Under the pieces are notes generated by a model that worked only from the letters and a program-made list of their open reading frames with translations, ran no database searches and was not told the DNA's origin. From Rhizobium phaseoli (GTDB lineage: Bacteria; Pseudomonadota; Alphaproteobacteria; Rhizobiales; Rhizobiaceae): a stretch of 64,000 nt of DNA. This document shows, piece by piece, positions 34,610-46,558 of the stretch. Positions within the stretch are counted from its first letter, which is position 1; every line of letters begins with the position of its first letter. Made by a program: the position numbers and the translations under genes. The DNA is taken from assembly GCF_003985125.1 (NCBI RefSeq), contig NZ_ML133570.1:1-64000 (forward strand), in the 5' to 3' direction.

Positions 34610-36997
34610 ATGGAAAAGCATATCTCGACCGCCGCCGCCCTGACCGAGGCTGAACTCGGCCTGATCGACCGCTACTGGCGGGCCGCCAACTATCTCTCGG
34701 TCGGCCAGATCTACCTGCTTGCCAATCCGCTGCTGCGCGAGCCGCTGAAACCGGAGCACATCAAGCCGCGCCTGCTCGGCCACTGGGGCACGACGCCCGG
34801 CCTCAACTTCATCTATGCGCATCTCAACCGCCTGATCCGCGGCCGCGATCTCGACGTCATCTATATATGCGGCCCCGGTCATGGTGGGCCGGGCATGGTT
34901 GCCAACACCTATCTCGAAGGCAGCTATAGTGAGATCTATCCTGATATCTCCGAGGATGCCGAAGGCATGCGCAAGCTCTTCCGGCAATTCTCCTTCCCTG
35001 GCGGCATCCCGAGCCACGCGGCACCGGAAACGCCAGGATCGATCCATGAGGGCGGCGAACTTGGCTACGCCCTCGTCCACGCCTATGGCGCCGCCTTCGA
35101 CAATCCCGACCTGATCGTCGCCTGCGTCATCGGCGACGGCGAGGCCGAAACCGGGCCGTTGGCGGCGAGCTGGCACTCCAACAAGTTCCTCAATCCCGCC
35201 CGCGACGGCGCCGTGCTGCCGATCCTGCATCTGAACGGCTACAAGATCGCCAACCCGACCATTCTCGGCCGTGCCGCTGACGATGATCTCCGCCGTCTTT
35301 TCGAAGGGTACGGCTATGAACCGTTCTTCGTCGACGGCCATGAGCCACGCGATATGCATCAGCAGATGGCCGCGACCATGGACCGGATCTTCGACCGCAT
35401 TCGCGACATTCAGCACCAGGCCCGCAACGGCAAGGCTGCAGACGGCTGCCCGCGCTGGCCGATGATCGTGCTGCGCAGCCCCAAGGGCTGGACGGGCCCG
35501 AAAGAGGTCGACGGCAAGAAGGTGGAAGGCTTCTGGCGCGCCCATCAGGTGCCGGTTTCCAACTGCCGGGAGGACGACGGCCACCGCAAGATCCTCGAGG
35601 ACTGGATGCGCGGTTATGATCCGGAAGACCTGTTCGATACGGGAGGCCGGTTGAAGCCTGAGCTGCGGGCACTCGCCCCTGGCGGCAAACGCCGTATGGG
35701 CGCCAATCCGCATGCCAATGGCGGCCTACTGCGCAGGGAGTTGGCTGTTCCTGATCTCAGGGACTATGCCGTCGACATCGGCAGGCGCGGCAGTGTTGTG
35801 GCGCAGTCGACGCAAATCCTCGGCCACTATCTGCGCGACACGATGAAGCTCAACGCCGAGGCAGCGAATTTCCGGATCTTCGGTCCCGACGAGACGGAAT
35901 CGAACCGTCTCGGCAGCGTTTTTGAAGTCACCGACCGTGTCTGGATGGAGGATATCGAACCCTATGATATCCATCTCTCGCGCGATGGGCGCGTCGTGGA
36001 GGTGCTCTCCGAACATCTCTGCCAGGGTTGGCTGGAAGGCTACCTCTTGACCGGCCGCCACGGCCTGTTCTCCTGCTATGAGGCTTTCATCCACATCATC
36101 GATTCCATGTTCAACCAGCACGCCAAATGGCTGAAGGTGACGGGCGAGCTGGAGTGGCGAAAGCCGATCTCCTCGCTGAACTACCTGCTGACCTCGCATG
36201 TTTGGCGCCAGGACCATAACGGCTTCAGCCACCAGGATCCCGGTTTCATCGATCTCGTCGCCAACAAGAAGGCGGATATCGTCCGCATCTATCTGCCGCC
36301 GGATGCCAATACCCTGCTCTGGGTCGGCGATCATTGCCTGCGCACCTATGACCGCATCAATGTCATCGTCGCCGGCAAGCAGCCGGAGCCACAATGGCTG
36401 TCGATGGACGAAGCGGTGAAACATTGCGAAGCCGGCATCGGCATCTGGCACTGGGCAAGCAACGAGGAAGACGCCGTCGCGACCGACCTCGTCATGGCCT
36501 GCGCCGGCGACGTGCCGACCATGGAGACGCTTGCCGCCGTCGATCTCTTGCGCAAAGCCATACCGGCGCTGAAGATTCGCACCGTCAACGTCGTCGATCT
36601 GCTGGCGCTGCAATCCAGAGACCAGCATCCGCACGGCCTGACCGACGAGGCCTTCGATGCGATCTTCACGTCAGACAAGCCTGTCATCTTCGCCTATCAC
36701 GGCTATCCCTATCTCATTCACCGCCTGACCTATAAGCGCACCAACCACGAGAACATCCACGTCCGCGGCTTCATCGAAGAGGGCACGACGACGACACCCT
36801 TCGACATGACCGTCCTCAACGAACTCGACCGCTACCATCTCGCGATCGAAGCGATTGAGCGCGTACCGGGCCTGAAGGAAAAGGCTGCGGATGCACTTGC
36901 CGCCTTCCACGACAAGCTTGCCGAGCATCACGCCTATGTCAGGGAATACGGCGAGGACATGCCGGAGGTACGGAACTGGACGTGGCCGACGGCGTGA
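34610..36997 (+). CDS. xfp: Xylulose-5-phosphate/fructose-6-phosphate phosphoketolase
   Basis: Phosphoketolase splits xylulose 5-phosphate (and often fructose 6-phosphate) with phosphate into acetyl phosphate and glyceraldehyde 3-phosphate or erythrose 4-phosphate. At 795 residues it has the usual length. Visible motifs are [26 protein letters not shown], the thiamine diphosphate motif [24 protein letters not shown], and the late [12 protein letters not shown]. The start chosen is the ATG at 34610 after CGGGAGAA. It follows ackA closely, so the two form a phosphoketolase-acetate kinase bypass module that yields ATP without carbon loss at pyruvate. Confidence 0.95.
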   Translation: MEKHISTAAALTEAELGLIDRYWRAANYLSVGQIYLLANPLLREPLKPEHIKPRLLGHWGTTPGLNFIYAHLNRLIRGRDLDVIYICGPGHGGPGMVANTYLEGSYSEIYPDISEDAEGMRKLFRQFSFPGGIPSHAAPETPGSIHEGGELGYALVHAYGAAFDNPDLIVACVIGDGEAETGPLAASWHSNKFLNPARDGAVLPILHLNGYKIANPTILGRAADDDLRRLFEGYGYEPFFVDGHEPRDMHQQMAATMDRIFDRIRDIQHQARNGKAADGCPRWPMIVLRSPKGWTGPKEVDGKKVEGFWRAHQVPVSNCREDDGHRKILEDWMRGYDPEDLFDTGGRLKPELRALAPGGKRRMGANPHANGGLLRRELAVPDLRDYAVDIGRRGSVVAQSTQILGHYLRDTMKLNAEAANFRIFGPDETESNRLGSVFEVTDRVWMEDIEPYDIHLSRDGRVVEVLSEHLCQGWLEGYLLTGRHGLFSCYEAFIHIIDSMFNQHAKWLKVTGELEWRKPISSLNYLLTSHVWRQDHNGFSHQDPGFIDLVANKKADIVRIYLPPDANTLLWVGDHCLRTYDRINVIVAGKQPEPQWLSMDEAVKHCEAGIGIWHWASNEEDAVATDLVMACAGDVPTMETLAAVDLLRKAIPALKIRTVNVVDLLALQSRDQHPHGLTDEAFDAIFTSDKPVIFAYHGYPYLIHRLTYKRTNHENIHVRGFIEEGTTTTPFDMTVLNELDRYHLAIEAIERVPGLKEKAADALAAFHDKLAEHHAYVREYGEDMPEVRNWTWPTA

Positions 36998-37215
36998 GGC
37001 GAAGGCCGGCACAATGCACAGGAAGGCCAATCGCGCATTGGCTCGATTGAATATCTCAACTGTGTCGGTCAAGCCTAGGCTCAGAACTCATCGATAGAGC
37101 CAGAAAATGACGGTTGGGGCTATTCAGATCACCGACTCGAATCTGATTTGCAGCCCTTGGAAATCCGTCAGTTTCAAGACAACATCGTCCCGCTCTAGCT
37201 TTTGGGGGAGACGGG

Positions 37216-37692
37216 ATGGAAAATCACGAGCCGTTTTTACGCGAGGCGATTGCGCTCTCGAGATCCGCGATCGAACAGGGCGGCGGCGAACCGTTTGGCT
37301 CGGTGCTGGTGAAGAACGGCGAAGTAATCCTGCGCGCCCAAAACAGCGTCTTCAGCGGCCATGATATGACGAACCACGCCGAGATGAATCTGGTTAAACT
37401 GGCGGCGCAGCATTACGACACTGCTTTTCTCGCAGACTGCACGCTGTACACCAGCACGGAGCCTTGCGCGATGTGCTCCGGGGCGATCTACTGGTCAGGC
37501 ATCGGGCATATGGTGTTTGCGTGCTCCGAAACGCGGCTTGGCGAGATCGCTGGAATCGGGTTGAACGTGCCGAGTCGGGCGGTATTGCAAACCGGTGCGC
37601 GCCTCGTCACCGTGGTCGGCCCGACGAGCCTCGAAGACGAAGCCGCCGAAGTCCATCAGGAGTTCTGGCCGAAGCATCTGGGGAAGGCTTAG
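37216..37692 (+). CDS. Nucleoside deaminase (CMP/dCMP deaminase fold)
   Basis: The 158-residue zinc deaminase has NHAEMNLVKLA (zinc His and proton-shuttling Glu) and the TEPCAMCSGAIYWS zinc cysteine motif. These place it in the guanine deaminase/TadA-like branch of the cytidine deaminase fold; guanine or a modified base is a likely substrate. GGGGGAG lies just upstream of the ATG at 37216. It is a single gene between xfp and a convergent AraC-type gene. The 218 bp before it hold no recognised feature. Confidence 0.87.
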   Translation: MENHEPFLREAIALSRSAIEQGGGEPFGSVLVKNGEVILRAQNSVFSGHDMTNHAEMNLVKLAAQHYDTAFLADCTLYTSTEPCAMCSGAIYWSGIGHMVFACSETRLGEIAGIGLNVPSRAVLQTGARLVTVVGPTSLEDEAAEVHQEFWPKHLGKA

Positions 37693-37727
37693 AGATAACC
37701 AGATATGCTTAGAACGATGCCCGCTTT

Positions 37728-39911
<2,184 letters not shown>

Positions 39912-40086
39912 AGGATTGCGAATGAAGGCTGCGCGCACTCGCAGTGAACCGGGTGTTCGAGACGCAGAACCATAACCAGCAGATCATGTGTTTGGGGATT
40001 TATTTCATTTTACATCACCATTTCGCATGACAAGCTAGCCTGAAATTCAATACGGCGCCGGAGTACGCCGAAAAGGGAGAGAGAAA

Positions 40087-41259
40087 ATGAGGAAGTTGTT
40101 TCTGGCCGCCGCTGCGGCAATCGCCATCGGCACGAGCGCCTATGCCGACACCATCAAGGTCGGCGTCATCGGCCCGTTCTCCGGTCCCTTCGCGCTCCAG
40201 GGCAAAAACTTCAAGGCTGGCATTGACGCCTATATGGCTGTTAACGGCAGCAAGGCCGGCAACGATACCGTCGAGATCGTCTATCGCGACGTGCCGCAGG
40301 CCGATCCCGCCCAATCCAAGGCGCTGGCCCAGGAACTGATCGTCAAGGAAAAGGTCCAGTATCTCGCCGGCTTCTATTTTACCCCCGATGCCATGGCGGT
40401 GACGCCGATCCTCAAGCAGGGCAATGTCCCGATGGTCGTCATGAACGCCGCCACCTCGGCCATCGTCACCAAGAGCCCGCTCGTCGTCCGCACCTCGTTT
40501 ACAACCTGGCAGACCTCGACGCCGATCGCCAAGGTCGCCTTGGACGCAGGCGTCAAGAAAGTGATCTCGGTCGTCAGCGACTATGGTCCCGGCATCGACG
40601 CCGAAAACGCCTTCAAGACCGGCTTCGAAAAGGCCGGCGGCCAGGTGGTCGAGGCGATCCGCATGCCGCTTGCGACCAACGACTTCAGCCCGATCATGCA
40701 GCGTATCAAGGATTCCGGCGCTGAGGGCGTCTTCGCCTTCCTGCCGTCGGGCCCGACGACACTCGGCTTCGTCAAGGCCTATAACGAGAACGGCCTGAAG
40801 GCTGCCGGCATCAAGTTTTTCGCGCCCGGCGACCTGACCCAGGAATCCGATCTGCCGGCGCTCGGTGATGCCGCACTCGGCATCCAGACGACCTTCCATT
40901 ATGCCGTTTCGCACGACTCGCCCGAAAACAAGGCTTTCGTCGCGGCGGCCACTAAAGCGATCGGCAACAAGGCCGAACTTTCTTTCCCCGCGGTCAGCGC
41001 CTATGACGGCATGTATGTCATCTACAAAATGATCGAGGCGACGGGCGGCAAGCAGGATGCCGAAAAGGCTGTCGATGCGGTGAAAGGCCTTGCCTGGGTG
41101 AGCCCGCGCGGCCCGGTTTCGATCGATCCGGAAAGCCGCCACATCACCCAGAACATCTATCTGCGCGAAGTCGCCAAGACCGACGACGGGACCTACATCA
41201 ACAAGGAGGTCAAGACCTTCGAGAAGCAGGGAGATCCGGGCCTGGCGGCGGCCAAGTAA
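40087..41259 (+). CDS. Branched-chain-type ABC transporter substrate-binding protein
   Basis: This 390-residue periplasmic protein has a Sec signal ending SAYA at about residue 20, then DTIKVGVIGPFSGPFALQG, the usual opening of type I (LivJ-like) binding proteins. It heads a complete five-gene importer with two permeases and two ATPases. AGGGAGAGAG precedes the ATG. The ligand is unknown: the class covers amino acids, amides and aromatic acids, and the neighbouring pobA makes an aromatic acid an attractive guess. Confidence 0.9.
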   Translation: MRKLFLAAAAAIAIGTSAYADTIKVGVIGPFSGPFALQGKNFKAGIDAYMAVNGSKAGNDTVEIVYRDVPQADPAQSKALAQELIVKEKVQYLAGFYFTPDAMAVTPILKQGNVPMVVMNAATSAIVTKSPLVVRTSFTTWQTSTPIAKVALDAGVKKVISVVSDYGPGIDAENAFKTGFEKAGGQVVEAIRMPLATNDFSPIMQRIKDSGAEGVFAFLPSGPTTLGFVKAYNENGLKAAGIKFFAPGDLTQESDLPALGDAALGIQTTFHYAVSHDSPENKAFVAAATKAIGNKAELSFPAVSAYDGMYVIYKMIEATGGKQDAEKAVDAVKGLAWVSPRGPVSIDPESRHITQNIYLREVAKTDDGTYINKEVKTFEKQGDPGLAAAK

Positions 41260-41325
41260 CCACGGGCGTCAGAACATGCGGCGGGCATGGAATCCCAGGC
41301 CCGTCGCACTCAAGCAGGTAGGTCC

Positions 41326-42189
41326 ATGCAGACAGTCTTCAGCATAGCCGTCGACGCGCTAGCCTATGGCATGGTGCTCTTCGTGATCTCGATCGGCCTT
41401 TCCGTCACCATGGGGCTGATGCGTGTCGTCAACCTTGCGCACGGCGCCTTCGCCATGATCGGGGGTTACATCGCCTCCTATGCCGCACGGGACCTCGGTC
41501 TCAGCTATGCGGCGGCGATCACCGCTGCCGTGATCGCCACGATCATCATTGCAATCCCGCTCGAGCGCTTCCTCTATCGCCGGATCTACGGCGCACCGGA
41601 ACTGACCCAGGTGCTGATGACGATCGGCATCACCTTCTGCGTCATCGGTATCGCGAATTATGCAATGGGACCGACGCTGAAGACCATACCGCTTGCCGCT
41701 GCCCTGCAGGGCTCGGCCGACCTCGGCTTCCGCACCATCCCCGTGCACCGACTTTTCGTCATCCTCTGCGGTCTGATGGTCGCGGTCTCGCTCTGGTTCG
41801 CCATCGACCGGACCAGCTTCGGCGTCAAGCTGCGCGCCTCCGTGGATGACGCGGCGATGGCGGCGGCACTCGGCGTGCGCACCGAGATCATCTATGCGGT
41901 GAGCTTTGCCGTTGCCGTCGGGCTTGCCGCCTTCGGCGGCGTGGTCGGCGCCGAACTCCTGCCGGTCGAACCCTATTACGCGCTGCGCTACATGGTGACC
42001 TTCCTGGTCGTCGTCTCCGTCGGCGGCGCCGGCTCAATACCCGGGGCGCTGATCGCCTGCCTGCTCCTCGGCGCCATCGATACGACAGGCCGCTATCTGA
42101 TGCCGGAATTCGGGGAATTCTTCTTCTATCTCGCCGTGATCGCGATCATTTGCATCTTCCCGCGCGGCCTTGCCGGAAGGGCGAAGTGA
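41326..42189 (+). CDS. Branched-chain-type ABC permease (LivH-like)
   Basis: The 287-residue inner-membrane permease has about eight hydrophobic segments and the LivH signatures GLMRVVNLAHGAFAMIGGY (about residues 26-44) and ALGVRTEIIYAVSFAVAVGLA. The start chosen is the ATG at 41326 with AGGTAGG upstream, 66 bp after the binding-protein gene. The next permease starts 1 bp after its stop. Confidence 0.9.
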   Translation: MQTVFSIAVDALAYGMVLFVISIGLSVTMGLMRVVNLAHGAFAMIGGYIASYAARDLGLSYAAAITAAVIATIIIAIPLERFLYRRIYGAPELTQVLMTIGITFCVIGIANYAMGPTLKTIPLAAALQGSADLGFRTIPVHRLFVILCGLMVAVSLWFAIDRTSFGVKLRASVDDAAMAAALGVRTEIIYAVSFAVAVGLAAFGGVVGAELLPVEPYYALRYMVTFLVVVSVGGAGSIPGALIACLLLGAIDTTGRYLMPEFGEFFFYLAVIAIICIFPRGLAGRAK

Positions 42190-42190
42190 G

Positions 42191-43192
42191 ATGGCGCTGG
42201 TGATGAACAAAGAAAACGAAGGTCTCCCGCATCGGCGCGGTTTTATCAGCCGCGATTTCGCCGGCATCATGGTAATCATCGCCGTTGCCGTCGTCGGCTA
42301 TTTCGCCTTCCCTGATAATCTCGCGCTGCTGACGCGGATGATCACCATCGCGCTGCTCGTGCTGTCGCTCGATCTCGTGACCGGTTATTGCGGCGTTGCG
42401 ACGCTCGGCCATGCCGCCCTTTTCGGGTCCGGCGCCTATGCCGCCGGCATCCTGTCCGCACATTACGGCGTCAATGATCCGTTGCTGATGCTGCTTGCAG
42501 GCATTGCCGGTGGCGCAGCTTCGGGTCTGCTCAGCGGCGCGATCATTCTGCGCGCGCATGGCCTGCCGCAGCTCGTGCTGTCGATTGCCCTCATCCACCT
42601 CTTCCATGAATTCGCCAATAAGGCCTCGTCGTGGACAGGAGGCAGTGACGGGCTTTCCGGCATCGTGCCGGACCCGATCTTCGGCCTTTTTGAATTCGAT
42701 CTCTACGGTCAAACCGCCTTCTTCTTCGGAACGGCGCTGCTGCTTGTTGTCTTCGCGCTGCTGCGATTGCTGGTGCGCTCGCCCTTCGGCATGCTCTGCC
42801 GCGGCATCCGGCAAGATCCGCTGCGCATCCGCGCCATGGGTGGTTCGCCGAAGGCGGCGCTCATCCGGATGTACGTCATGTCAGGCGCCGTTGCCGGTGT
42901 CGGCGGCGCGCTGAATGCGATCTCGACCCAGGTCGTCGGCCTGGACAGCCTGTCCTTCACCCAATCGGCGGAAGCGCTCGTCATGCTCGTGCTCGGCGGC
43001 ACCGGCTCCCTCTTCGGCGCACTGTCAGGCACGATCATCTTCATGCTCTTCGAGGACTATGTCTCGGCCGCCAATCCGTTCCATTGGCTGACCATGGTCG
43101 GTGCGCTCTTGATCGCCGTCGTGCTGTTTGCGCCGAAGGGGCTTTACGGAACGGCCGCAGCGTTGATTGTGCGCCGCAGGGAGCAGCGCTGA
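42191..43192 (+). CDS. Branched-chain-type ABC permease (LivM-like)
   Basis: The second permease is 333 aa, with the LivM motifs LSLDLVTGYCGVATLGHAALFGSGAY (quoted in part: VTGYCGVATLGHAALF) and RAMGGSPKAALIRMYVMSG. It ends in a short Arg-rich tail. The chosen ATG at 42191 is immediately after the LivH stop, and its own stop overlaps the start of the first ATPase (ATGA). Confidence 0.9.
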   Translation: MALVMNKENEGLPHRRGFISRDFAGIMVIIAVAVVGYFAFPDNLALLTRMITIALLVLSLDLVTGYCGVATLGHAALFGSGAYAAGILSAHYGVNDPLLMLLAGIAGGAASGLLSGAIILRAHGLPQLVLSIALIHLFHEFANKASSWTGGSDGLSGIVPDPIFGLFEFDLYGQTAFFFGTALLLVVFALLRLLVRSPFGMLCRGIRQDPLRIRAMGGSPKAALIRMYVMSGAVAGVGGALNAISTQVVGLDSLSFTQSAEALVMLVLGGTGSLFGALSGTIIFMLFEDYVSAANPFHWLTMVGALLIAVVLFAPKGLYGTAAALIVRRREQR

Positions 43193-43956
43193 TGAGCCCG
43201 ATCTTCGAAGTTGCCAATCTCAGGAAAGCCTTCGGTGGCCTTGCCGTCACCAACGATGTCTCGCTGGCGATGGCGCCCGGCGACCGCGTCGCGCTGATCG
43301 GCCCGAACGGCGCCGGCAAGACCACTTTCGTCAACCTCGTCACCGGCAATCTCTCGCCCGATTCCGGCGAGGTCCGCCTCGGCGGCGAGACGGTGACGGC
43401 GGTCAATGCGATCGGCAGGGTCAAGCGCGGCCTCGTGCGCTCCTTTCAGGTGACACGGCTTTTCCAGGACATGACACCCGCCGAACATGTAGGACTCGCT
43501 ATCCTGCAGCGGGATGGCAAGACCCGGAAGATGTTCGGAAACTTCTTCTCGATGCCCGATGTCATGGCCGAGATCGACGAACTCCTGGGAAAGCTCGGAC
43601 TGACGCCGCTGATGCATCGCAAGGTCAGCGAGATTGCCTATGGGCAACAGCGGCTCCTGGAACTTGCCGTCGCGCTGGCGCTGAAGCCGAAGGTGCTGCT
43701 GCTCGACGAGCCGGCAGCCGGCGTGCCGCAGAGCGATACCGGCCGCATCGAGCAGGCGCTGGCCGACCTGCCCGGCGATCTCGCCGTGCTGATGATCGAA
43801 CACGACATGGATCTTGTCTTTCGTTTTGCCAAACGCGTCATCGTGCTTGCGGCGGGCGCGATCATCTTCGATGGCCTACCGGCCGATGTCACCAAGAATG
43901 CGCGCGTGCGCGAGGCCTATCTCGGGAATTATGCCAATGCCAGCCATATCGCTTGA
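43192..43956 (+). CDS. Branched-chain-type ABC ATPase (LivG-like)
   Basis: The 254-residue ATPase has Walker A GPNGAGKTT (about residue 37), Walker B VLLLDEP and the H-loop IEHDMDLVF. The signature segment reads IAYGQQRLLELA, where LivG proteins usually have LxYGxQRRLEIA. It overlaps LivM by 4 bp and LivF by 26 bp. Together with LivF it forms the nucleotide-binding pair. Confidence 0.92.
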   Translation: MSPIFEVANLRKAFGGLAVTNDVSLAMAPGDRVALIGPNGAGKTTFVNLVTGNLSPDSGEVRLGGETVTAVNAIGRVKRGLVRSFQVTRLFQDMTPAEHVGLAILQRDGKTRKMFGNFFSMPDVMAEIDELLGKLGLTPLMHRKVSEIAYGQQRLLELAVALALKPKVLLLDEPAAGVPQSDTGRIEQALADLPGDLAVLMIEHDMDLVFRFAKRVIVLAAGAIIFDGLPADVTKNARVREAYLGNYANASHIA

Positions 43957-44653
43957 GGTCGACAATCTCTCGGCCGGTTATGGCCCGACACGGGTACTGG
44001 AAAGCATTTCGTTCTCGGTGCCCGCTGGAGCACGGCTTGCCGTGCTCGGCCGCAACGGCATGGGCAAGACGACGCTGCTCGCGACGCTTGCCGGGCAAAC
44101 CAGGCGCTATGACGGCCACATCCGGCTCGGCGATCTGGATGTCACCGCAGCGTCGAGCGCGGCACGGGCCCACAAGGGCCTTGGATATGTGCCGCAGACG
44201 CGCTGTATCTTTCCGACGCTGACGGTCGAAGAAAATCTCTTCGCCGGATTGAAGGCGCGGCCGAAAACGGTGGTGGAAGAGGCCTATGTGATGTTCCCGC
44301 GGCTGAAGGAGCGCCGCCGCAATCTCGGCAACCAACTCTCCGGCGGCGAGCAGCAGATGCTTTCCACCGCCCGCACAATTCTCGGCCGCCCGTCCGTATT
44401 GCTGCTCGACGAACCGCTGGAGGGGCTCGCACCCGTTATTTGCGAAGAACTGATGGCTGCCTTCGCCGAACTCGCCAAGTCAGGCGACATGACCATCCTG
44501 CTCGTCGAGCAACGCATCCAGAGCGCGCTCGAATTCGCCGATCAGGTCGTCATACTCGAACGCGGCAGGTTGGCCTGGGCGGGAACACCGGCAGATCTGT
44601 CCAAGGACCACGAAGCCGTCGAAACTTTGCTCGGAGTGGGCGGCCTCCATTGA
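43931..44653 (+). CDS. Branched-chain-type ABC ATPase (LivF-like)
   Basis: The 240-residue ATPase has Walker A GRNGMGKTT, LGYVPQTRCIFPTLTVEENL (Q-loop), signature LSGGEQQML and Walker B VLLLDEPLEGLAP, typical of LivF. The start is inside the end of livG; either ATG (43931 or 43937) is possible. It closes the importer operon; no clear terminator hairpin is seen after it. Confidence 0.92.
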   Translation: MPMPAISLEVDNLSAGYGPTRVLESISFSVPAGARLAVLGRNGMGKTTLLATLAGQTRRYDGHIRLGDLDVTAASSAARAHKGLGYVPQTRCIFPTLTVEENLFAGLKARPKTVVEEAYVMFPRLKERRRNLGNQLSGGEQQMLSTARTILGRPSVLLLDEPLEGLAPVICEELMAAFAELAKSGDMTILLVEQRIQSALEFADQVVILERGRLAWAGTPADLSKDHEAVETLLGVGGLH

Positions 44654-44867
44654 GGCAACCAATGCCCGCATATTCCGGAAGCGGCATCAGCGTAAGACAA
44701 CGCATAAATTCTCATTGCCGAGCGAACCCTCTACCAAGATCTATAAGCTGCAGACAATTGTGCCCGTGAATCTGGCAGGCTGAGTTGATCAGACGCTGGG
44801 CAAAATTTCGTTGCCAAGCACTCGATAGGGTTGCATGCTCGAACGGAACTTCAGACGGGAGGTAGAA

Positions 44868-45695
44868 ATGGCAAACCACAAGCCGATCGCAGCGGACGTA
44901 TACCAGCCCATTTTCGACATCGACAAGCCGGTTGACGGCAACATCCTGGACGGTTCCACGGATGCCGACGGAGATCCTTTGCGCCTCAACTTCGTGAACG
45001 GGCAGCGAATTCCGCAACCGGCCAATCCGGACGGACCGGCCACGACGACGGCGATCGAGGGAAAATACGGCACGCTGACCATCTATTCCGACGGCTACTA
45101 CACCTATGAACTCGACCACTCCAATCCGGTGGTATCAGCGCTCGGCCCGGGAGATCAACTCGTCGACCAGTTCAATTTCAAGATCTCGGACGGCAAAGGC
45201 GCCACCGACTTCGGCTTGCTGAATATCGCTGTCGATCTGCCGGAGCGTGGCGACATCTTCGTGAATTTCGAGGATGTCGGCAAACATGATTTCCCCACAG
45301 GCTACAAGGGCTTCGATTGGGGCGCATGGCACGATGGTGACGATGCAGCGATACAAAAGGAAGCCGACGGCAACCATTATCTGTCAGGCGGCGTATTCTG
45401 GACACCCATCCAGGCCGCCGATGGCGGCACCTTCCAGATCGAGCAATTCAGCGTTACAAATGGCACCTCCGACTATGACAACCTTCTGACGATCGAAGGG
45501 AGGCTGAACGGCGATACCGTGTTCTTGGTCACGGTCAACGTGACCGCCGACAGCATTCATGACCCGCAAGTGATTGATCTCAGCGCCTATGGCGCGATCG
45601 ACTATCTCGTGCTCGACACCGAGCCCGTCATCACCGAAACCAGCGGGCCCGACTATTATGGCGCGCAGTACGACAATTTCCACTTTGTCGTTTGA
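44868..45695 (+). CDS. VCBS/cadherin-like beta-sandwich protein, unknown function
   Basis: The 275-residue acidic protein contains an N-terminal VCBS/cadherin-like domain (about residues 15-115): NILDGSTDADGDPLRLNFVNG, quoted in part as DGSTDADGDPLRL, then YGTLTIYSDGYYTYELD and FKISDGKGATDFGLLNIAV. The second half looks like a jelly-roll domain (FVNFEDVG to YDNFHFVV) with many Asp and Tyr/Trp. Such proteins are usually secreted or surface-exposed, but no N-terminal signal is present, so export would need a type I route or it may be cytosolic. ATG at 44868 with GGGAGGT. It stands alone. Confidence 0.65.
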   Translation: MANHKPIAADVYQPIFDIDKPVDGNILDGSTDADGDPLRLNFVNGQRIPQPANPDGPATTTAIEGKYGTLTIYSDGYYTYELDHSNPVVSALGPGDQLVDQFNFKISDGKGATDFGLLNIAVDLPERGDIFVNFEDVGKHDFPTGYKGFDWGAWHDGDDAAIQKEADGNHYLSGGVFWTPIQAADGGTFQIEQFSVTNGTSDYDNLLTIEGRLNGDTVFLVTVNVTADSIHDPQVIDLSAYGAIDYLVLDTEPVITETSGPDYYGAQYDNFHFVV

Positions 45696-45853
45696 GGGCT
45701 AGGGAAAGGGCGCCGCATCGCCAAACCTTGCAGCTTTCCGGGCGCCGCTGCAGCGGTTATCTGGTAGCGATTTCTTGCGATAGCTGAACGACCTGCGCCC
45801 TGTTAGCAATAGATCGTCCGAGGAGGGACGTTTATGCTGGGATGGAGGAAATG

Positions 45854-45982
45854 ATGCATTCAATGGGAATCAGGTTAGCAGCGGTCATGTTCTCGCTGGC
45901 CTTGTGGGCCATCATTATCGCTGCGGCATCCCACCTTTGGGCGATGAAAATGCCCATCTTGCACTTTGTGCTCTACAGATAG
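45854..45982 (+). CDS. Small membrane peptide, 42 aa
   Basis: The frame encodes 42 residues with one hydrophobic helix (VMFSLALWAIIIAAASHLWA, about residues 11-30) and a short polar end. GGAGG lies 5 bp before the ATG at 45854. Length and layout suit a small inner-membrane protein. Without homologs in hand the call depends on the ribosome site and the clean helix. Function unknown. Confidence 0.45.
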   Translation: MHSMGIRLAAVMFSLALWAIIIAAASHLWAMKMPILHFVLYR

Positions 45983-46343
45983 TGCTGGCCTCGGCGTGAG
46001 CGAGATCGGGGGAATGTGCGCAGCGTCTGCGTTGCTTCGCAGTTTTGACTCGCTCCATATTTAGCCACCAGAAAGCGCATGCTGCGCTGAAGCCGCGTAC
46101 CGAGCTTCTCTCGGGCGCGACGTGGCTGATCCTCCTCGCCGCAGAACTCCTGCCCTTGCTACATGATCTCGCCCGTTGGCGAGGTTACAGGAGCTGCAAC
46201 CCCATGACATTATTTTCGAGGCGTCGGTGCGATCGTTGCGAAGAACCGAAATGAGGGAAATACCTGCAATATGACGCAACATGGGCCGCGCCGAAGCATC
46301 GACGGAATACCACTCAACCAGTTGAAGTCATTTGGTTTTGAGA
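45983..46343. other. Intergenic region, nothing recognised
   Basis: About 360 bp between the 42-aa peptide gene and tRNA-Met. Open frames here lack ribosome sites and plausible proteins. No hairpin, repeat or phage remnant was seen. The tRNA 3' end points into this region, so it is where an integration scar would be expected, but no direct repeat of the tRNA end was noticed. Confidence 0.5.
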
Positions 46344-46420
46344 TGGTAGCGGAGGAGGGATTTGAACCCCCGACACAAGGATTATGATTCCTCTGCTCTG
46401 ACCTACTGAGCTACTCCGCC
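46344..46420 (-). tRNA. tRNA-Met (anticodon CAT, elongator type)
   Basis: The 77-base cloverleaf reads on the minus strand. The acceptor stem is GGCGGAG/CTCCGCT with one G-U pair, the D-arm contains AGCTCAGTAGGTCAGAGC, the anticodon loop is ATCATAA, and the T-arm has GGGGGTTCAAATCCCTC. A CCA tail is encoded. The first pair is G-U rather than the C-A mismatch of initiators, so it is an elongator Met tRNA; a lysidine-modified Ile tRNA also has CAT and cannot be fully excluded. Confidence 0.93.
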
Positions 46421-46558
46421 ACTGGTCAAACGATACCTGCTCGCGAAGCGCTGCGGGCTCGTGGGATGAGCGGCTTATAAGGTGCGCTTCGCCTTTGTGT
46501 CAAGCGCATGATGGAGAAAAAGGGTGGGGTTTGGGCCGCCCGCCCTCTCCTGTCGCTT

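Noticed and set aside
36998..37215. Small gene between xfp and the deaminase
   Set aside because: The possible frame (from 37107) runs over the real deaminase start in another frame and has no ribosome site.
46045..46282. Overlapping short frames on both strands beside tRNA-Met
   Set aside because: They start with poor codons, lack ribosome sites and encode low-complexity, unlikely proteins.
44654..46343. Genomic island integrated at tRNA-Met
   Set aside because: No integrase, no repeat of the tRNA end and no clear composition break beyond a single unusual gene.
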